A stretch of DNA of 38,980 bases from Magnetospirillum sp. WYHS-4 (GTDB lineage Bacteria; Pseudomonadota; Alphaproteobacteria; Rhodospirillales; GLO-3), in the NCBI GenBank assembly GCA_039908345.1, contig JAMOBD010000024.1, positions 1 to 38,980 on the forward strand, in the 5' to 3' direction. Each line of letters starts with the position of its first letter. The first letter of the stretch is position 1. Positions 1-8,355 of the stretch are shown here, piece after piece. The notes beneath the pieces were generated by a model. That model was not told the DNA's origin, did no database searches, and saw only the letters and a program-made list of their open reading frames with translations. The position numbers and the translations under genes are program-made.

Positions 1-80
1 CGGGCGGCCCCGGCTACCCGATGCCCGCCGCTCCCGGCGCGCCGGCCCCTTGGGCTCCCGCGCCCCAGCAGGCTCGCTAA
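1..80 (+). CDS. C-terminal tail of an upstream protein (partial)
   Basis: An open frame enters from the left edge in frame 3 and stops at TAA 78-80, so only about 25 C-terminal residues are visible. They are almost entirely Gly, Pro and Ala and end in PAPQQAR, which looks like a low-complexity, probably disordered tail. Nothing identifies the protein. A strong intrinsic terminator starts 15 bases after the stop, which supports this being the true end of a transcribed gene. Confidence 0.55.
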   Translation, partial: GGPGYPMPAAPGAPAPWAPAPQQAR

Positions 81-94
81 GTCACGACCCAGAA

Positions 95-130
95 CGGCGC
101 CGCGTCGACCAGACGCGGCGCCGCTTCTTT
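95..130 (+). terminator. Intrinsic terminator of the upstream gene
   Basis: A perfect 12-bp GC-rich stem (95-106 pairing with 112-123) closes a 5-base GACCA loop and is followed by the pyrimidine/T-rich run CTTCTTT. It lies just after the stop at 80 and separates the upstream gene from the mraZ leader. Confidence 0.85.
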
Positions 131-234
131 CCGCCGCGGCAACCTGCGGCGACGGGCTCGCCCTTTCAGGCACAGCCACCAAAGACGCCCCCCCTTCCGT
201 CCGACGGTTCTTTGGGTGATGAGCAGCGGCTAGC

Positions 235-390
235 CGCGTCTAGAATCGTGGCTAGTGGCACCCATCATCTAAAATGACGGGTGCCTCTAGATTCGACGCG
301 AGGCCTTCGCCTCCGGCTCCGGCTGGCTCAAACGCCGCTCGGGCTGGGTGGCGCCCTTCACTTAAGGTGAAGCGCGCCACTAGCACGATT
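235..390. repeat. Nested inverted-repeat element (MITE-like or structured RNA)
   Basis: Three pairings overlap here. First, 235-300 folds into a long interrupted hairpin: CGCGTC/GACGCG outside, GAAT/ATTC and CTAG/CTAG in the middle, and a GGCACCCATCAT arm inside, with loop CTAAA and one mismatch. Second, 348-361 pairs with 367-380 (GTGGCGC and CTTCAC arms, one C-C mismatch, loop TTAAG). Third, the outer arms 244-259 and 376-390 are near-perfect inverted repeats of 15-16 bases with a one-base bulge, enclosing the rest. No target-site duplication is obvious and no transposase is present. It could be a miniature inverted-repeat element or an RNA that switches between folds. Confidence 0.6.
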
Positions 391-552
391 ATGCTTATAT
401 TTCACATTATCCGAGGCCGGGCCGCCGGGCGGCGATTCGGACGGTCTCGAGCACATTCAGCCTCGCATTGTTAGTCGCTTCGCCCCTTTCCTTGGCCGCG
501 GATGCAAGCCGGCTTGGTTAACACGTCCCCGCACCACTATCGATCTCAATCA

Positions 553-589
553 ATATGTTGGGCGTATATGCTTCTATTGCACAACATAT
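553..589. repeat. 8-bp inverted repeat in AT-rich promoter zone
   Basis: ATATGTTG (553-560) and CAACATAT (582-589) are exact inverted repeats separated by 21 bases, in the AT-richest part of the leader. The two-turn spacing suits a dimeric regulator, or the repeat could form a weak hairpin. No regulator can be named. Confidence 0.4.
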
Positions 590-630
590 AGAGACAAGGA
601 CCTGGCGGGCTTAGGGTGACGGTTAATCCG

Positions 631-646
631 CTAACGCTTTCTTAAC
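631..646 (+). promoter_or_regulatory. CtrA-like binding site
   Basis: CTAA-N7-TTAAC (631-634, seven bases, 642-646) differs by one base from the alphaproteobacterial CtrA consensus TTAA-N7-TTAAC. It lies about 140 bases before mraZ and 20 bases before the CCCA array, a sensible position for cell-cycle control of a division operon. Whether this organism uses CtrA for division genes is unknown from the window. Confidence 0.4.
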
Positions 647-665
647 CCAGATGAGACCAGTATGT

Positions 666-709
666 CCCATTGACGCCCACATTTGCCCATGATATCCCAA
701 TTCTACCCA
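666..709 (-). promoter_or_regulatory. MraZ operator: five CCCA (TGGG) boxes at 10-bp period
   Basis: CCCA occurs at 666-669, 676-679, 686-689, 696-699 and 706-709, one per helical turn without a miss; on the minus strand these read TGGG. MraZ is known to autoregulate dcw operons by binding tandem TGGG-type boxes with 10-bp spacing, usually three in enterobacteria. The array begins 122 bases before mraZ. A TTGACG -35-like hexamer (670-675) overlaps it, so bound MraZ would plausibly occlude polymerase. Confidence 0.8.
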
Positions 710-787
710 TCAAGAGCATCCGTGGGGGTTTGCGGCGTCCAGGAGCGGGTCCGGGACGGCGGATGAACAGGGCAGGCGGGGGCCTCA

Positions 788-1282
788 ATGGCGCTGCTGG
801 TCGGCAGGCACCTGAACAAGATCGACAAGAAGGGACGGGTTTCCGTGCCCAAGCCCTTCCGCGACGCCCTCGCCCCGGCGTCGGCGGCGGGCGGGGCGTC
901 CTTTTCCGGCCTCTACGCTTATCCCCTGTTCAAGGTCCCGGCCCTTGAGGCTTGCGACGAAGCCTTCCTGCAGCGGCTGTCTTCCAGCCTGGAGGACCTG
1001 GACATGTTCTCCGATGAACAGGACGACCTGGCCGCCATCCTGCTGGAGAATGCCCATCCGCTACCCTTCGACCCGGAAGGCCGCATCGTCCTGCCCAAGG
1101 AACTGGCCGACCATGCCGGCATCGACGGCGAGGCCCTGTTCGTCGGACGCGGCACCCGCTTCCAGATCTGGGAACCCGCCGTCTACGAGACCCATCGCCG
1201 CCAGGCCTTCGAACGGGCCCGGTCCCGCGGCGCTACCTTCAAGCTGCGCCGGCCCGACGGCTCGGACGGGGAGGAGGGCTGA
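788..1282 (+). CDS. mraZ: Transcriptional regulator MraZ
   Basis: MraZ is an AbrB/SpoVT-fold DNA-binding protein that forms a ring of subunits and controls its own division and cell-wall operon. The 164-residue product has the two expected swapped-hairpin repeats: [16 protein letters not shown] near the N-terminus and [18 protein letters not shown] in the second half. Its length is normal for alphaproteobacteria, with a slightly long basic and acidic tail. It is the first gene of the dcw cluster; rsmH starts one base after its stop. The upstream CCCA array is its probable operator. The ribosome-binding site before ATG 788 is only a loose purine-rich stretch. Confidence 0.95.
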   Translation: MALLVGRHLNKIDKKGRVSVPKPFRDALAPASAAGGASFSGLYAYPLFKVPALEACDEAFLQRLSSSLEDLDMFSDEQDDLAAILLENAHPLPFDPEGRIVLPKELADHAGIDGEALFVGRGTRFQIWEPAVYETHRRQAFERARSRGATFKLRRPDGSDGEEG

Positions 1283-1283
1283 G

Positions 1284-2246
1284 ATGGCGCCCCAACCCCA
1301 CGTCCCCGTGCTCCTCCAGGAGGTCCTGGATGCCCTGGCTCCCCGCGACCAGGGCATTTACGTAGACGCCACCTTTGGTGCCGGCGGTTATTCCCGCGCC
1401 CTGCTGCGGGCGGCCGGCCGCTGCACCGTCTGGGGCATCGACCGCGATCCGGATGCGGTGGCCCGCGGCCAGGAGATGGCCAAGGAATTCCCGGGCCGCT
1501 TCGCCGTCCTTCAGGGCCGCTATGGCGACATGCGCGAGTTGCTGGGCGCCGCCGGGGTTAACCGGGTCGACGGCGTTGCCATGGACTTGGGGGTTTCCTC
1601 CATGCAGATCGACGAGGCGGAACGCGGCTTCTCCTTCCGCACCGACGGGCCGCTCGACATGCGCATGGAGAGGGACGGCCCTTCGGCCGCCGATCTGGTC
1701 AACGAACTGCCCGAGGTCGAACTGGCCGACATCATCTATCGCTTCGGCGAGGAACGCGCCTCGCGGCGCATCGCCCAGGCCATCGCCGAGGCCCGCCGGA
1801 GCACCCCCTTCGCCCGCACCGCGCAGTTGGCCGAACTGGTCCGACGCTGCGTGCGCAAAAGCGGCGACGGCATCGACCCCGCCACCCGCACCTTCCAAGC
1901 GTTGCGCATCGCGGTCAACGACGAGTTGGGCGAAATCGACCGCGGTCTGGCCGCCGCCGAATCCCTGCTCGCCCCCGGCGGAAGGCTGGCCGTCGTGTCC
2001 TTCCATTCCCTGGAGGACCGCAAGGTCAAGGAATTCCTCCGCCTGCGTAGCGGGGATACGCCGCGCCCCTCGCGCCATCTGCCGCAAGCGGCTTCCAGCC
2101 CCGCGCCCAGCTTCCGGCTGCTGACCCGCGGTGCCGTCAAGCCCTCGGCCGCCGAGGCTTCCGCCAACCCGCGCGCCCGTTCCGCGAGGCTACGCGCCGC
2201 CGAACGCACCGAGGCTCCGGCCTGGGAAGGGAGGCACGCCGCATGA
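1284..2246 (+). CDS. rsmH: 16S rRNA (cytosine(1402)-N(4))-methyltransferase RsmH
   Basis: This S-adenosylmethionine-dependent enzyme (formerly MraW) methylates N4 of C1402 in the decoding centre of 16S rRNA. The 320-residue protein opens with [13 protein letters not shown], typical of the family. The SAM-binding FGAGGYS loop follows at about residues 31-37, then [11 protein letters not shown], and later [15 protein letters not shown] near the C-terminus. The start at ATG 1284 is fixed by the conserved N-terminus, one base after the mraZ stop. Its stop overlaps the ftsL start (ATGA). A large overlapping open frame in another frame is a GC-rich shadow. Confidence 0.96.
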   Translation: MAPQPHVPVLLQEVLDALAPRDQGIYVDATFGAGGYSRALLRAAGRCTVWGIDRDPDAVARGQEMAKEFPGRFAVLQGRYGDMRELLGAAGVNRVDGVAMDLGVSSMQIDEAERGFSFRTDGPLDMRMERDGPSAADLVNELPEVELADIIYRFGEERASRRIAQAIAEARRSTPFARTAQLAELVRRCVRKSGDGIDPATRTFQALRIAVNDELGEIDRGLAAAESLLAPGGRLAVVSFHSLEDRKVKEFLRLRSGDTPRPSRHLPQAASSPAPSFRLLTRGAVKPSAAEASANPRARSARLRAAERTEAPAWEGRHAA

Positions 2247-2554
2247 AGCGCCAGACCGTCACCCTCGCCCTGCTCACGGCCGGAGGCATGAGCCTCGCCC
2301 TGTTCGGCATCAAGTACCAGGTCCGCGATCTGGAAAAGGATCTCGATTCGCTCAACCGCACCATCGCCCGCGATCAGCAGGCCATCCACGTGCTGAAAGC
2401 GGAATGGAACTATCTGAACGACCCGCGCCGCCTCAACGACCTCGCCGGCCGCCATCTAGGACTGAAGCCGACCGAGATGCGCCAATTGGGCACCCTGGAA
2501 CAACTCCCGCCACGCCCCGAGACGGCGGCTCCGCCGGAGAAGGGGCAGCCATGA
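2243..2554 (+). CDS. ftsL: Cell division protein FtsL
   Basis: FtsL is a small bitopic inner-membrane protein that works with FtsB and FtsQ to activate the septal synthase FtsWI. The 103-residue product has a short cytoplasmic N-terminus, one membrane segment at about residues 6-24, and then a periplasmic coiled coil ([19 protein letters not shown]) with heptad spacing. Identity rests on this architecture and on its position between rsmH and ftsI, because FtsL sequences diverge strongly. It overlaps both neighbours by ATGA, which suggests translational coupling. The C-terminal 15 residues are Pro/Glu-rich. Confidence 0.88.
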   Translation: MKRQTVTLALLTAGGMSLALFGIKYQVRDLEKDLDSLNRTIARDQQAIHVLKAEWNYLNDPRRLNDLAGRHLGLKPTEMRQLGTLEQLPPRPETAAPPEKGQP

Positions 2555-4395
2555 GCGGCCACATTTTTTCCCGCGTCGACTATTCGGCCAGCCGTAACGC
2601 CAGCCAGATCCGCGTCGAAGGCGCCCGCAAGCAGGCCGTGGAAACAGGCCGCAGCCGGCTGATCGTCACCGGCGCCCTGTTCGCCGCCGTTTTCTCGGTT
2701 ATCGCCGGGCGTACCGTCATGGTGGCGGTGATCGACGAAGGCCACATGCCCAGCCTGACCCGCATGGTGGCCATCGACACGCCGCCCATCGACCGGGCCG
2801 ATATCGTGGACCGCAACGGCGTCGTGCTTGCGACCAGCCTGCCAACGTCGTCGCTTTTCGCCAACCCCCGCGAAATTCTCAATCCGGCCGAGGCGGCCGC
2901 CCGCCTGGTCGAGGTCTTCCCCGACATGGATCGCCATGTCCTGGAGACCCGCCTGTCAAGCAAGGGCCAGTTCGTCTGGCTGCGCCGCAACATCACCCCC
3001 AACCAGCAATACGAGGTCCACCGCCTCGGTCTGCCCGGCATCGAGTTCCGTTCCGCCGAACGCCGCCTCTACCCGCAAGGCAGCCTGGCGTCCCACATCG
3101 TCGGATTGACCGACATCGATGGACGCGGGATCGCCGGGGTGGAAAAGACCTTCGACGGCCGGCTGGCCGAGGGTGGCAAGGCGCTGCACTTGTCCATCGA
3201 CGTCCGAGCGCAAGCCATGCTGATCGAGGAACTGGCCGCCTCCCAGGCCGCGTTCAGCGCCATCGGCGCCGCGGGCGTTGTTCTCGATGCCCGCACCGGC
3301 GAGATCGTCGCCATGGCCTCCCTGCCGGACTTCGACCCCAACCAACCGGCCACCATGGTCGAGGACACGGGTTTCAACCGGGTCGCCAAGGGAGTCTACG
3401 AACTGGGCTCGATGTTCAAGGTATTCAATACCGCCATTGCCCTGGATACGGGTATCGCCAAAGTCACAGACAGCTACGATGCCCGCCAGCCCATCCACTA
3501 CGCCGGCTTCACCATTAGCGACTACCATCCCGAGAACCGGTGGCTGACCGTCGAGGAAATCTTCGTCACTTCGTCGAACATCGGTTCGGCCAAGATCGCC
3601 CTCGATATCGGCGGCCGTACCCAGAAGGCCTACCTGCAGAAGCTGGGCATGCTGGAGCCGGTTCCCATCGAATTGCCCGAGGTCACCAAACCGCTCTATC
3701 CCACGGTCTGGCGCGAAATCAACACCATGACCATCTCGTACGGCCACGGCATCTCGGTGAGCCCCCTGCATTTGGCCACCGCCGTCGGCGCGGTGGTCAA
3801 CGGCGGCGTGCTGCGCACCGCCACCCTGCTCAAGCGCACCCAGGCCGAAGCCACCGGCACCCGGGTCTTTTCGGACGCCACATCGCGCGAGATGCGCCGC
3901 CTGATGCAGCGGGTGGTTGCCGAAGGGACGGGCAAGCAGGCCGACGTCCCCGGCTACCAGACCGGCGGCAAGACCGGCACGGCCGACAAGAAGCACGGCC
4001 ACGGCTATTCCAAGACCTCGAAAATTTCGTCCTTCGTCGGCGCCTTCCCCATGGAAGACCCCCGCTACGTGATCCTGGTCATGGTCGACGAACCGCACGG
4101 CACCAAGAAGACTTACGGTTTCGCCACCGCCGGCTGGGTGGCGGCTCCGCTGTTCGCCCGTGTCGCGGAGCGCCTGGGTCCCCTGCTGGGCGTGCAGCCC
4201 AATCTGATCGAGGTCCAGGCCGCCGCCGAGAAGAGCGACAAGGCCAAGGCGGCGAAGGAAGCCCGCGAAAAGGCCGCGGCCAAGGCCGCCAAACCCGCCG
4301 CTCCGGCTCCGACGCCCAGAGCTGTGCCGGTTCCCGCCGGTCCGCCCCGCCAGGCCAAGGACGAGTTCGGGGAGAACCAGCTTGCGGCTAACTGA
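2551..4395 (+). CDS. ftsI: Septal peptidoglycan transpeptidase FtsI (PBP3)
   Basis: FtsI is the class B penicillin-binding protein that crosslinks septal peptidoglycan with FtsW. The 614-residue protein has an N-terminal cytoplasmic segment, one membrane anchor (about residues 36-56), and a pedestal region including the RGIAGVEKTFDG block. Its transpeptidase domain has all three catalytic motifs: S287-M-F-K290, S341-S-N343 and K474-T-G476. The start is ATG 2551, overlapping the ftsL stop. After the transpeptidase fold there is a roughly 55-residue tail of Lys/Ala and then Pro, absent from the textbook enterobacterial protein. Its 3' end overlaps murE by 14 bases. Confidence 0.96.
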   Translation: MSGHIFSRVDYSASRNASQIRVEGARKQAVETGRSRLIVTGALFAAVFSVIAGRTVMVAVIDEGHMPSLTRMVAIDTPPIDRADIVDRNGVVLATSLPTSSLFANPREILNPAEAAARLVEVFPDMDRHVLETRLSSKGQFVWLRRNITPNQQYEVHRLGLPGIEFRSAERRLYPQGSLASHIVGLTDIDGRGIAGVEKTFDGRLAEGGKALHLSIDVRAQAMLIEELAASQAAFSAIGAAGVVLDARTGEIVAMASLPDFDPNQPATMVEDTGFNRVAKGVYELGSMFKVFNTAIALDTGIAKVTDSYDARQPIHYAGFTISDYHPENRWLTVEEIFVTSSNIGSAKIALDIGGRTQKAYLQKLGMLEPVPIELPEVTKPLYPTVWREINTMTISYGHGISVSPLHLATAVGAVVNGGVLRTATLLKRTQAEATGTRVFSDATSREMRRLMQRVVAEGTGKQADVPGYQTGGKTGTADKKHGHGYSKTSKISSFVGAFPMEDPRYVILVMVDEPHGTKKTYGFATAGWVAAPLFARVAERLGPLLGVQPNLIEVQAAAEKSDKAKAAKEAREKAAAKAAKPAAPAPTPRAVPVPAGPPRQAKDEFGENQLAAN

Positions 4396-5842
4396 TTTGA
4401 TCGAAGGAGAAGGCTTGACGGTGTCGAACGCGCTTCGCACGGACGGAACGGAGATCACGGGGCTGACCTGCGATTCGCGGAAGGTCGCGCCCGGCTTCCT
4501 GTTCGCCGCCCTGCCGGGCGCGAAGGCGGACGGCCGCGCCTTCGTGGCCGATGCGGTCGCGCGCGGCGCTTCGGCCATCCTCGCCTTGCCGGGCGTCGAG
4601 GCAGCCGTTCCGACCCTCTCCGATACCAATCCGCGCCGCGCCTATGCCCGCCTTGCCGCCCGCTTTCACGGCGGTCAGCCCGAGATGGTGGCGGCGGTGA
4701 CCGGCACCAACGGCAAGACCTCCACCGTCACCTTTCTGCGCCAGATCTGGACCCATCTGGGCATGCCCGCCGCCAGCATCGGCACCCTGGGTATCGCCTC
4801 CCCCGTCTTCACGGTGGAAAGCGGCCTGACCACCCCCGATGCGGCCGACCTGCACCGCGATCTGAAGCGCCTCAAGGACGGCGGCGTCGAGCATCTGGCC
4901 ATGGAAGCCTCCAGCCACGGCCTCGACCAGTTCCGCCTGGATGGCGTCCGCATCGCCGCAGCCGCCTTCACCAACCTGACCCGCGACCACCTGGATTACC
5001 ACCCTTCCATGGAAGCCTACCTGCAGGCCAAGCTGCGCCTGTTCCGCGAGGTGGTGTCTCCCAGCGGGGCCGCGGTCGTCAATGCCGATTCCCCGGCCGC
5101 CGGCGCCGTCGTCGCCGCCTGCCAGGCACGGAATCTCAAGGTCCTGACTTACGGCCGGGCGGGCGCGGACCTGCGCCTCAAGGACATCCGGGCACTGCCG
5201 GAAGGCCAGCGCCTGGACCTGGAGGTGCGGGGCCGCGCCTTCGCCGTGACCCTGCCCCTGCTCGGCCGCTTCCAGGCAGAGAACGCCCTTTGCGCTCTGG
5301 GCCTCGCCCTTGCTTTGGGCGAGGACCCGGCCGCAGCCGTCGGCGCCCTGGCAGGCCTGCAAGGCCCGCCGGGCCGGCTGGAATGGACGGCCCGCCACCC
5401 CAACGGCGCCCCCGTCGTGGTCGACTACGCCCATACCCCGGACGCCCTGGCGACGGTTCTGGCCGCTCTGCGGCCCCACGTTAACGTTAACGGGCGCTTG
5501 ATCGTCGTCTTCGGCTGCGGCGGCGACCGCGATCCCGGCAAGCGCCCGGAAATGGGCCGGATCGCCGCGGAAGCCGCCGATCTTGCCATCGTCACCGACG
5601 ACAATCCGCGTAGCGAGGACCCGGCCGCCATCCGCGCCGCCATTCTGGCCGCCGCCCCCGGCGCCCGCGAGATTGCCGACCGCATGGAAGCCATCCGCGC
5701 TGCCGTCCGCGAAATGAAGCCCGGCGACCTGCTGCTGATCGCCGGCAAGGGCCATGAACGCGGCCAGATCGTCGGCGGCCAGGTATTCCCCTTCGACGAC
5801 CGCGAGGCCGCCCGGCACGCGGTCGGGGAGGTGTCGGCATGA
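4382..5842 (+). CDS. murE: UDP-MurNAc-tripeptide synthetase MurE (meso-DAP adding)
   Basis: MurE is the cytoplasmic ATP-dependent ligase that adds the third amino acid to UDP-MurNAc-L-Ala-D-Glu. The 486-residue product shows the Mur ligase P-loop GTNGKT at 108-113 and the DNPR motif at 407-410, which is the known signature for meso-diaminopimelate specificity and fits a Gram-negative cell. The start is TTG 4382, preceded by GGGGAG with 7-base spacing; the N-terminal RLTDLIEG fits the family. In-frame TTG 4397, TTG 4415 and GTG 4421 are weaker alternatives. It overlaps ftsI by 14 bases and murF by 4. Confidence 0.94.
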   Translation: MRLTDLIEGEGLTVSNALRTDGTEITGLTCDSRKVAPGFLFAALPGAKADGRAFVADAVARGASAILALPGVEAAVPTLSDTNPRRAYARLAARFHGGQPEMVAAVTGTNGKTSTVTFLRQIWTHLGMPAASIGTLGIASPVFTVESGLTTPDAADLHRDLKRLKDGGVEHLAMEASSHGLDQFRLDGVRIAAAAFTNLTRDHLDYHPSMEAYLQAKLRLFREVVSPSGAAVVNADSPAAGAVVAACQARNLKVLTYGRAGADLRLKDIRALPEGQRLDLEVRGRAFAVTLPLLGRFQAENALCALGLALALGEDPAAAVGALAGLQGPPGRLEWTARHPNGAPVVVDYAHTPDALATVLAALRPHVNVNGRLIVVFGCGGDRDPGKRPEMGRIAAEAADLAIVTDDNPRSEDPAAIRAAILAAAPGAREIADRMEAIRAAVREMKPGDLLLIAGKGHERGQIVGGQVFPFDDREAARHAVGEVSA

Positions 5843-7245
5843 CCCCTCTCTGGAACGCCATCGAGGCCGGCAACGCCACCCGCGGCAAGGTCATCCGCCC
5901 CTGGACCGCCGGGGGGGTCTCCATCGACAGCCGGACGGTGGCCAAGGGCGACCTGTTCGTCGCCCTCAAAGGTCCCACCTTCGACGGCCACGACTTCGTG
6001 GGCCAGGCTATCGCCCGGGGCGCCGTGGCCGCCATGGTCGACCATCCGCTGCCCGAATTGGTGAAGGAGGAAGCGCCGCTTCTGGTGGTTCCCGACACCT
6101 TGCGCGGGCTTGAGGCCCTGGCCGCCTTTGCCCGTCACCGCTCCACCGCCAAGGTGGTCGGGGTAACCGGCAGCGTCGGCAAGACCGGCACCAAGGAGGC
6201 CCTGCGCCTGGTGTTGTCGGCCCAGGGCCCCTGCCACGCCACCGAGGGCAACCTGAACAACCACTGGGGCCTCCCCTTAAGCCTCGCCCGCCTGCCCCGC
6301 GAGGCCGCCTTCGCCGTCCTCGAAATGGGCATGAACCATCCGGGCGAGATCGCCCCCCTGTCCCGCCTGGCCCGCCCCCACGTCGCCATCGTCACCACCA
6401 TCGAAGCGGTCCACAGCGCCTTCTTCGCCACCACCGAGGAGATCGCCGACGCCAAGGCCGAGATCTTCCTCGGCATGGAGGCGGGCGGCACGGCGGTCCT
6501 GAACCGCGACAACCCCCATTTCGCCCGCCTGGCCGCCGCCGCGGTCAAGCAGGGCCTGAAGGTGCTGTCCTTCGGTGCCGATCCCGCGGCCGATCTGCGC
6601 CTCGACGAGGCCCAGCTGGGCTCCGACGCCACGCGCGTCGCCGCCACCCTTATCGGCCGTCCGGTTTCCTACGTCCTTGGCGCCCCCGGCCGCCACTGGG
6701 CGATAAACAGTCTGGCGGTGCTGGGCGCCGTCGCGGCCGTCGGCGCTTCGGTCGACGAAGCCGCCCAAGCCCTGGCGGATCTCGTGCCCCCCAAGGGCCG
6801 GGGCCTGCGCAAGGACATCGCCGTCGACGGGGGCAGCTTCCTTCTGGTCGACGAAAGCTACAACGCCAGCCCCGCCTCGGTCGCGGCCGCCCTCGACACC
6901 CTGGGCCGCAGCCAGCCCGGCCCCGGCGGCCGGCGCATCGCCGTGCTGGGCGACATGCTGGAACTGGGCCCGGCTTCCGCCGAACGCCACGCCGCCCTGG
7001 CCGAGCCGGTGGAAAAGGCGAGCCTGGATCTGGTCTTCACCGCCGGCAAGGACATGGCGGGACTGCACGAGTCCCTGCCGATCGGGATGCGGGGCGCCCA
7101 CGCACCCGACTCCGCCGCGCTGGCGCCCCTGGTGGCCGCCGCGGTCAAGGCCGGAGACGTGGTGATGGTCAAAGGGTCGGCCGGCAGCCGCATGGGCGCG
7201 GTCGTGCGGGCCCTGGACGCCCTCGGGAAGCAGGAAGGACTCTAG
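5839..7245 (+). CDS. murF: UDP-MurNAc-tripeptide:D-Ala-D-Ala ligase MurF
   Basis: MurF attaches D-Ala-D-Ala to make UDP-MurNAc-pentapeptide, the last cytoplasmic Mur ligase step. The 468-residue protein has an N-terminal substrate domain (SIDSRTVAKGDLFVALKG, about 28-45), a P-loop GSVGKT at 111-116, the EGNLNNHWGLPLSLARL block typical of MurF, and a C-terminal domain with DESYNASPASVAAAL. The start ATG overlaps the murE stop (ATGA). mraY begins three bases after its stop. Confidence 0.96.
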   Translation: MTPLWNAIEAGNATRGKVIRPWTAGGVSIDSRTVAKGDLFVALKGPTFDGHDFVGQAIARGAVAAMVDHPLPELVKEEAPLLVVPDTLRGLEALAAFARHRSTAKVVGVTGSVGKTGTKEALRLVLSAQGPCHATEGNLNNHWGLPLSLARLPREAAFAVLEMGMNHPGEIAPLSRLARPHVAIVTTIEAVHSAFFATTEEIADAKAEIFLGMEAGGTAVLNRDNPHFARLAAAAVKQGLKVLSFGADPAADLRLDEAQLGSDATRVAATLIGRPVSYVLGAPGRHWAINSLAVLGAVAAVGASVDEAAQALADLVPPKGRGLRKDIAVDGGSFLLVDESYNASPASVAAALDTLGRSQPGPGGRRIAVLGDMLELGPASAERHAALAEPVEKASLDLVFTAGKDMAGLHESLPIGMRGAHAPDSAALAPLVAAAVKAGDVVMVKGSAGSRMGAVVRALDALGKQEGL

Positions 7246-7248
7246 GCG

Positions 7249-8337
7249 ATGCTCTACCACATCCTCTTCCCCATGGCGGATCAGTTCGGTTTCCTGAACG
7301 TCTTCAAATACCTGACCTTCCGCACCGGCGGAGCCATCCTGACCGCGCTAGTCATCAGCTTCATGGTCGGCCCGGTGCTGATCGAGGTGCTGCGCCAGAA
7401 GCAGGGACGCGGCCAGCCGATCCGCGAGGACGGGCCGGAAAGCCATCTGCTGACCAAGAAGGGCACGCCCACCATGGGCGGCTTCCTGATCCTGCTGGCA
7501 CTGGTGGTTTCCACCCTGCTGTGGGCCGACCTCCGAAACCCATACGTCTGGGCGGTCATGGCGGTAACCCTGGGCTACGGGATCATCGGCTTCCTCGACG
7601 ACCACCTCAAGGTCTCGCGGCGCAACCCCAAGGGGCTGCCGGGCAAGCTCAAGCTGCTCATGCAGGTTTCGATCGCCCTCGTGGCGGCCTTCTGGATCGT
7701 CGACCATCTGCCGGACGGCCTGGCGACCAAGGTCGCCATCCCGTTCTTCAAGGCCGCCCTGTTCGACCTGGGCTTCGGCTTCGTCCTGCTGGCCGTCTTC
7801 GTGATGGTGGGCGCCTCCAACGCGGTCAACCTGACCGACGGCCTGGACGGCTTGGCCATCGGCCCGGTGATGATCGCCACCGGCGTCTACATCCTGATCG
7901 CCTACCTGGTCGGCCATACGGTTTTCGCCAACTACCTCCAGCTTCCCCATGTGCCGGGTTCCGGCGAACTGTCGGTCTTCCTTGGGGCGCTGCTGGGCGG
8001 CGGCCTGGGGTTCCTTTGGTTCAACGCGCCGCCGGCCCGCATCTTCATGGGCGATACCGGCTCGCTGGCCTTAGGGGGCGCCCTGGGGGCGGTGGCCGTG
8101 GTCACCAAGCACGAAGTTGTTCTGGCCATCGTCGGCGGCCTGTTCGTGCTGGAGACGGTCTCGGTGATCGTCCAGGTCGCCTCGTTCAAGCTGACCGGCA
8201 AGCGCGTCTTCCGCATGGCGCCGCTGCACCATCATTTCGAGAAGAAGGGCTGGGCCGAACCGACCATCGTCATCCGCTTCTGGATCATCGCCGTCATCCT
8301 GGCGCTGATCGGCCTGTCCACCTTGAAGCTGCGCTAG
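7249..8337 (+). CDS. mraY: Phospho-N-acetylmuramoyl-pentapeptide transferase MraY
   Basis: MraY is the integral membrane enzyme that transfers phospho-MurNAc-pentapeptide to undecaprenyl phosphate, giving lipid I. The 362-residue, about ten-helix protein contains the catalytic Asp pair at 117-118 (FLDDHLK), [11 protein letters not shown] at 191-201, [12 protein letters not shown], and the HHH triad at 327-329 in [12 protein letters not shown]. Length and motif order are normal. The start is ATG 7249, just after murF; murD follows after 18 bases. Confidence 0.97.
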   Translation: MLYHILFPMADQFGFLNVFKYLTFRTGGAILTALVISFMVGPVLIEVLRQKQGRGQPIREDGPESHLLTKKGTPTMGGFLILLALVVSTLLWADLRNPYVWAVMAVTLGYGIIGFLDDHLKVSRRNPKGLPGKLKLLMQVSIALVAAFWIVDHLPDGLATKVAIPFFKAALFDLGFGFVLLAVFVMVGASNAVNLTDGLDGLAIGPVMIATGVYILIAYLVGHTVFANYLQLPHVPGSGELSVFLGALLGGGLGFLWFNAPPARIFMGDTGSLALGGALGAVAVVTKHEVVLAIVGGLFVLETVSVIVQVASFKLTGKRVFRMAPLHHHFEKKGWAEPTIVIRFWIIAVILALIGLSTLKLR

Positions 8338-8355
8338 GAAGGGGAAGCGGGCATC

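Larger units (their letters stand above)
131..787. other. Long non-coding leader upstream of mraZ
   Basis: This 657-base gap has no convincing gene; the short open frames in it are Arg/Pro-rich and lack ribosome-binding sites. From left to right it holds a nested inverted-repeat element (235-390), a GC-rich stretch, an AT-richer zone with an inverted repeat (553-589), a CtrA-like site (631-646) and a five-fold CCCA array (666-709). The array lies about 80 bases before the mraZ start. The promoter of the division cluster should lie here; the best -35-like hexamer, TTGACG (670-675), sits inside the CCCA array. Confidence 0.6.

Noticed and set aside
2956-4629. A 557-codon open frame antisense to ftsI and murE, and many similar long antisense frames
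   Set aside because: GC-rich codon bias leaves few stops in shadow frames; the translations are low-complexity and have no motifs, while the sense genes have complete catalytic motifs.
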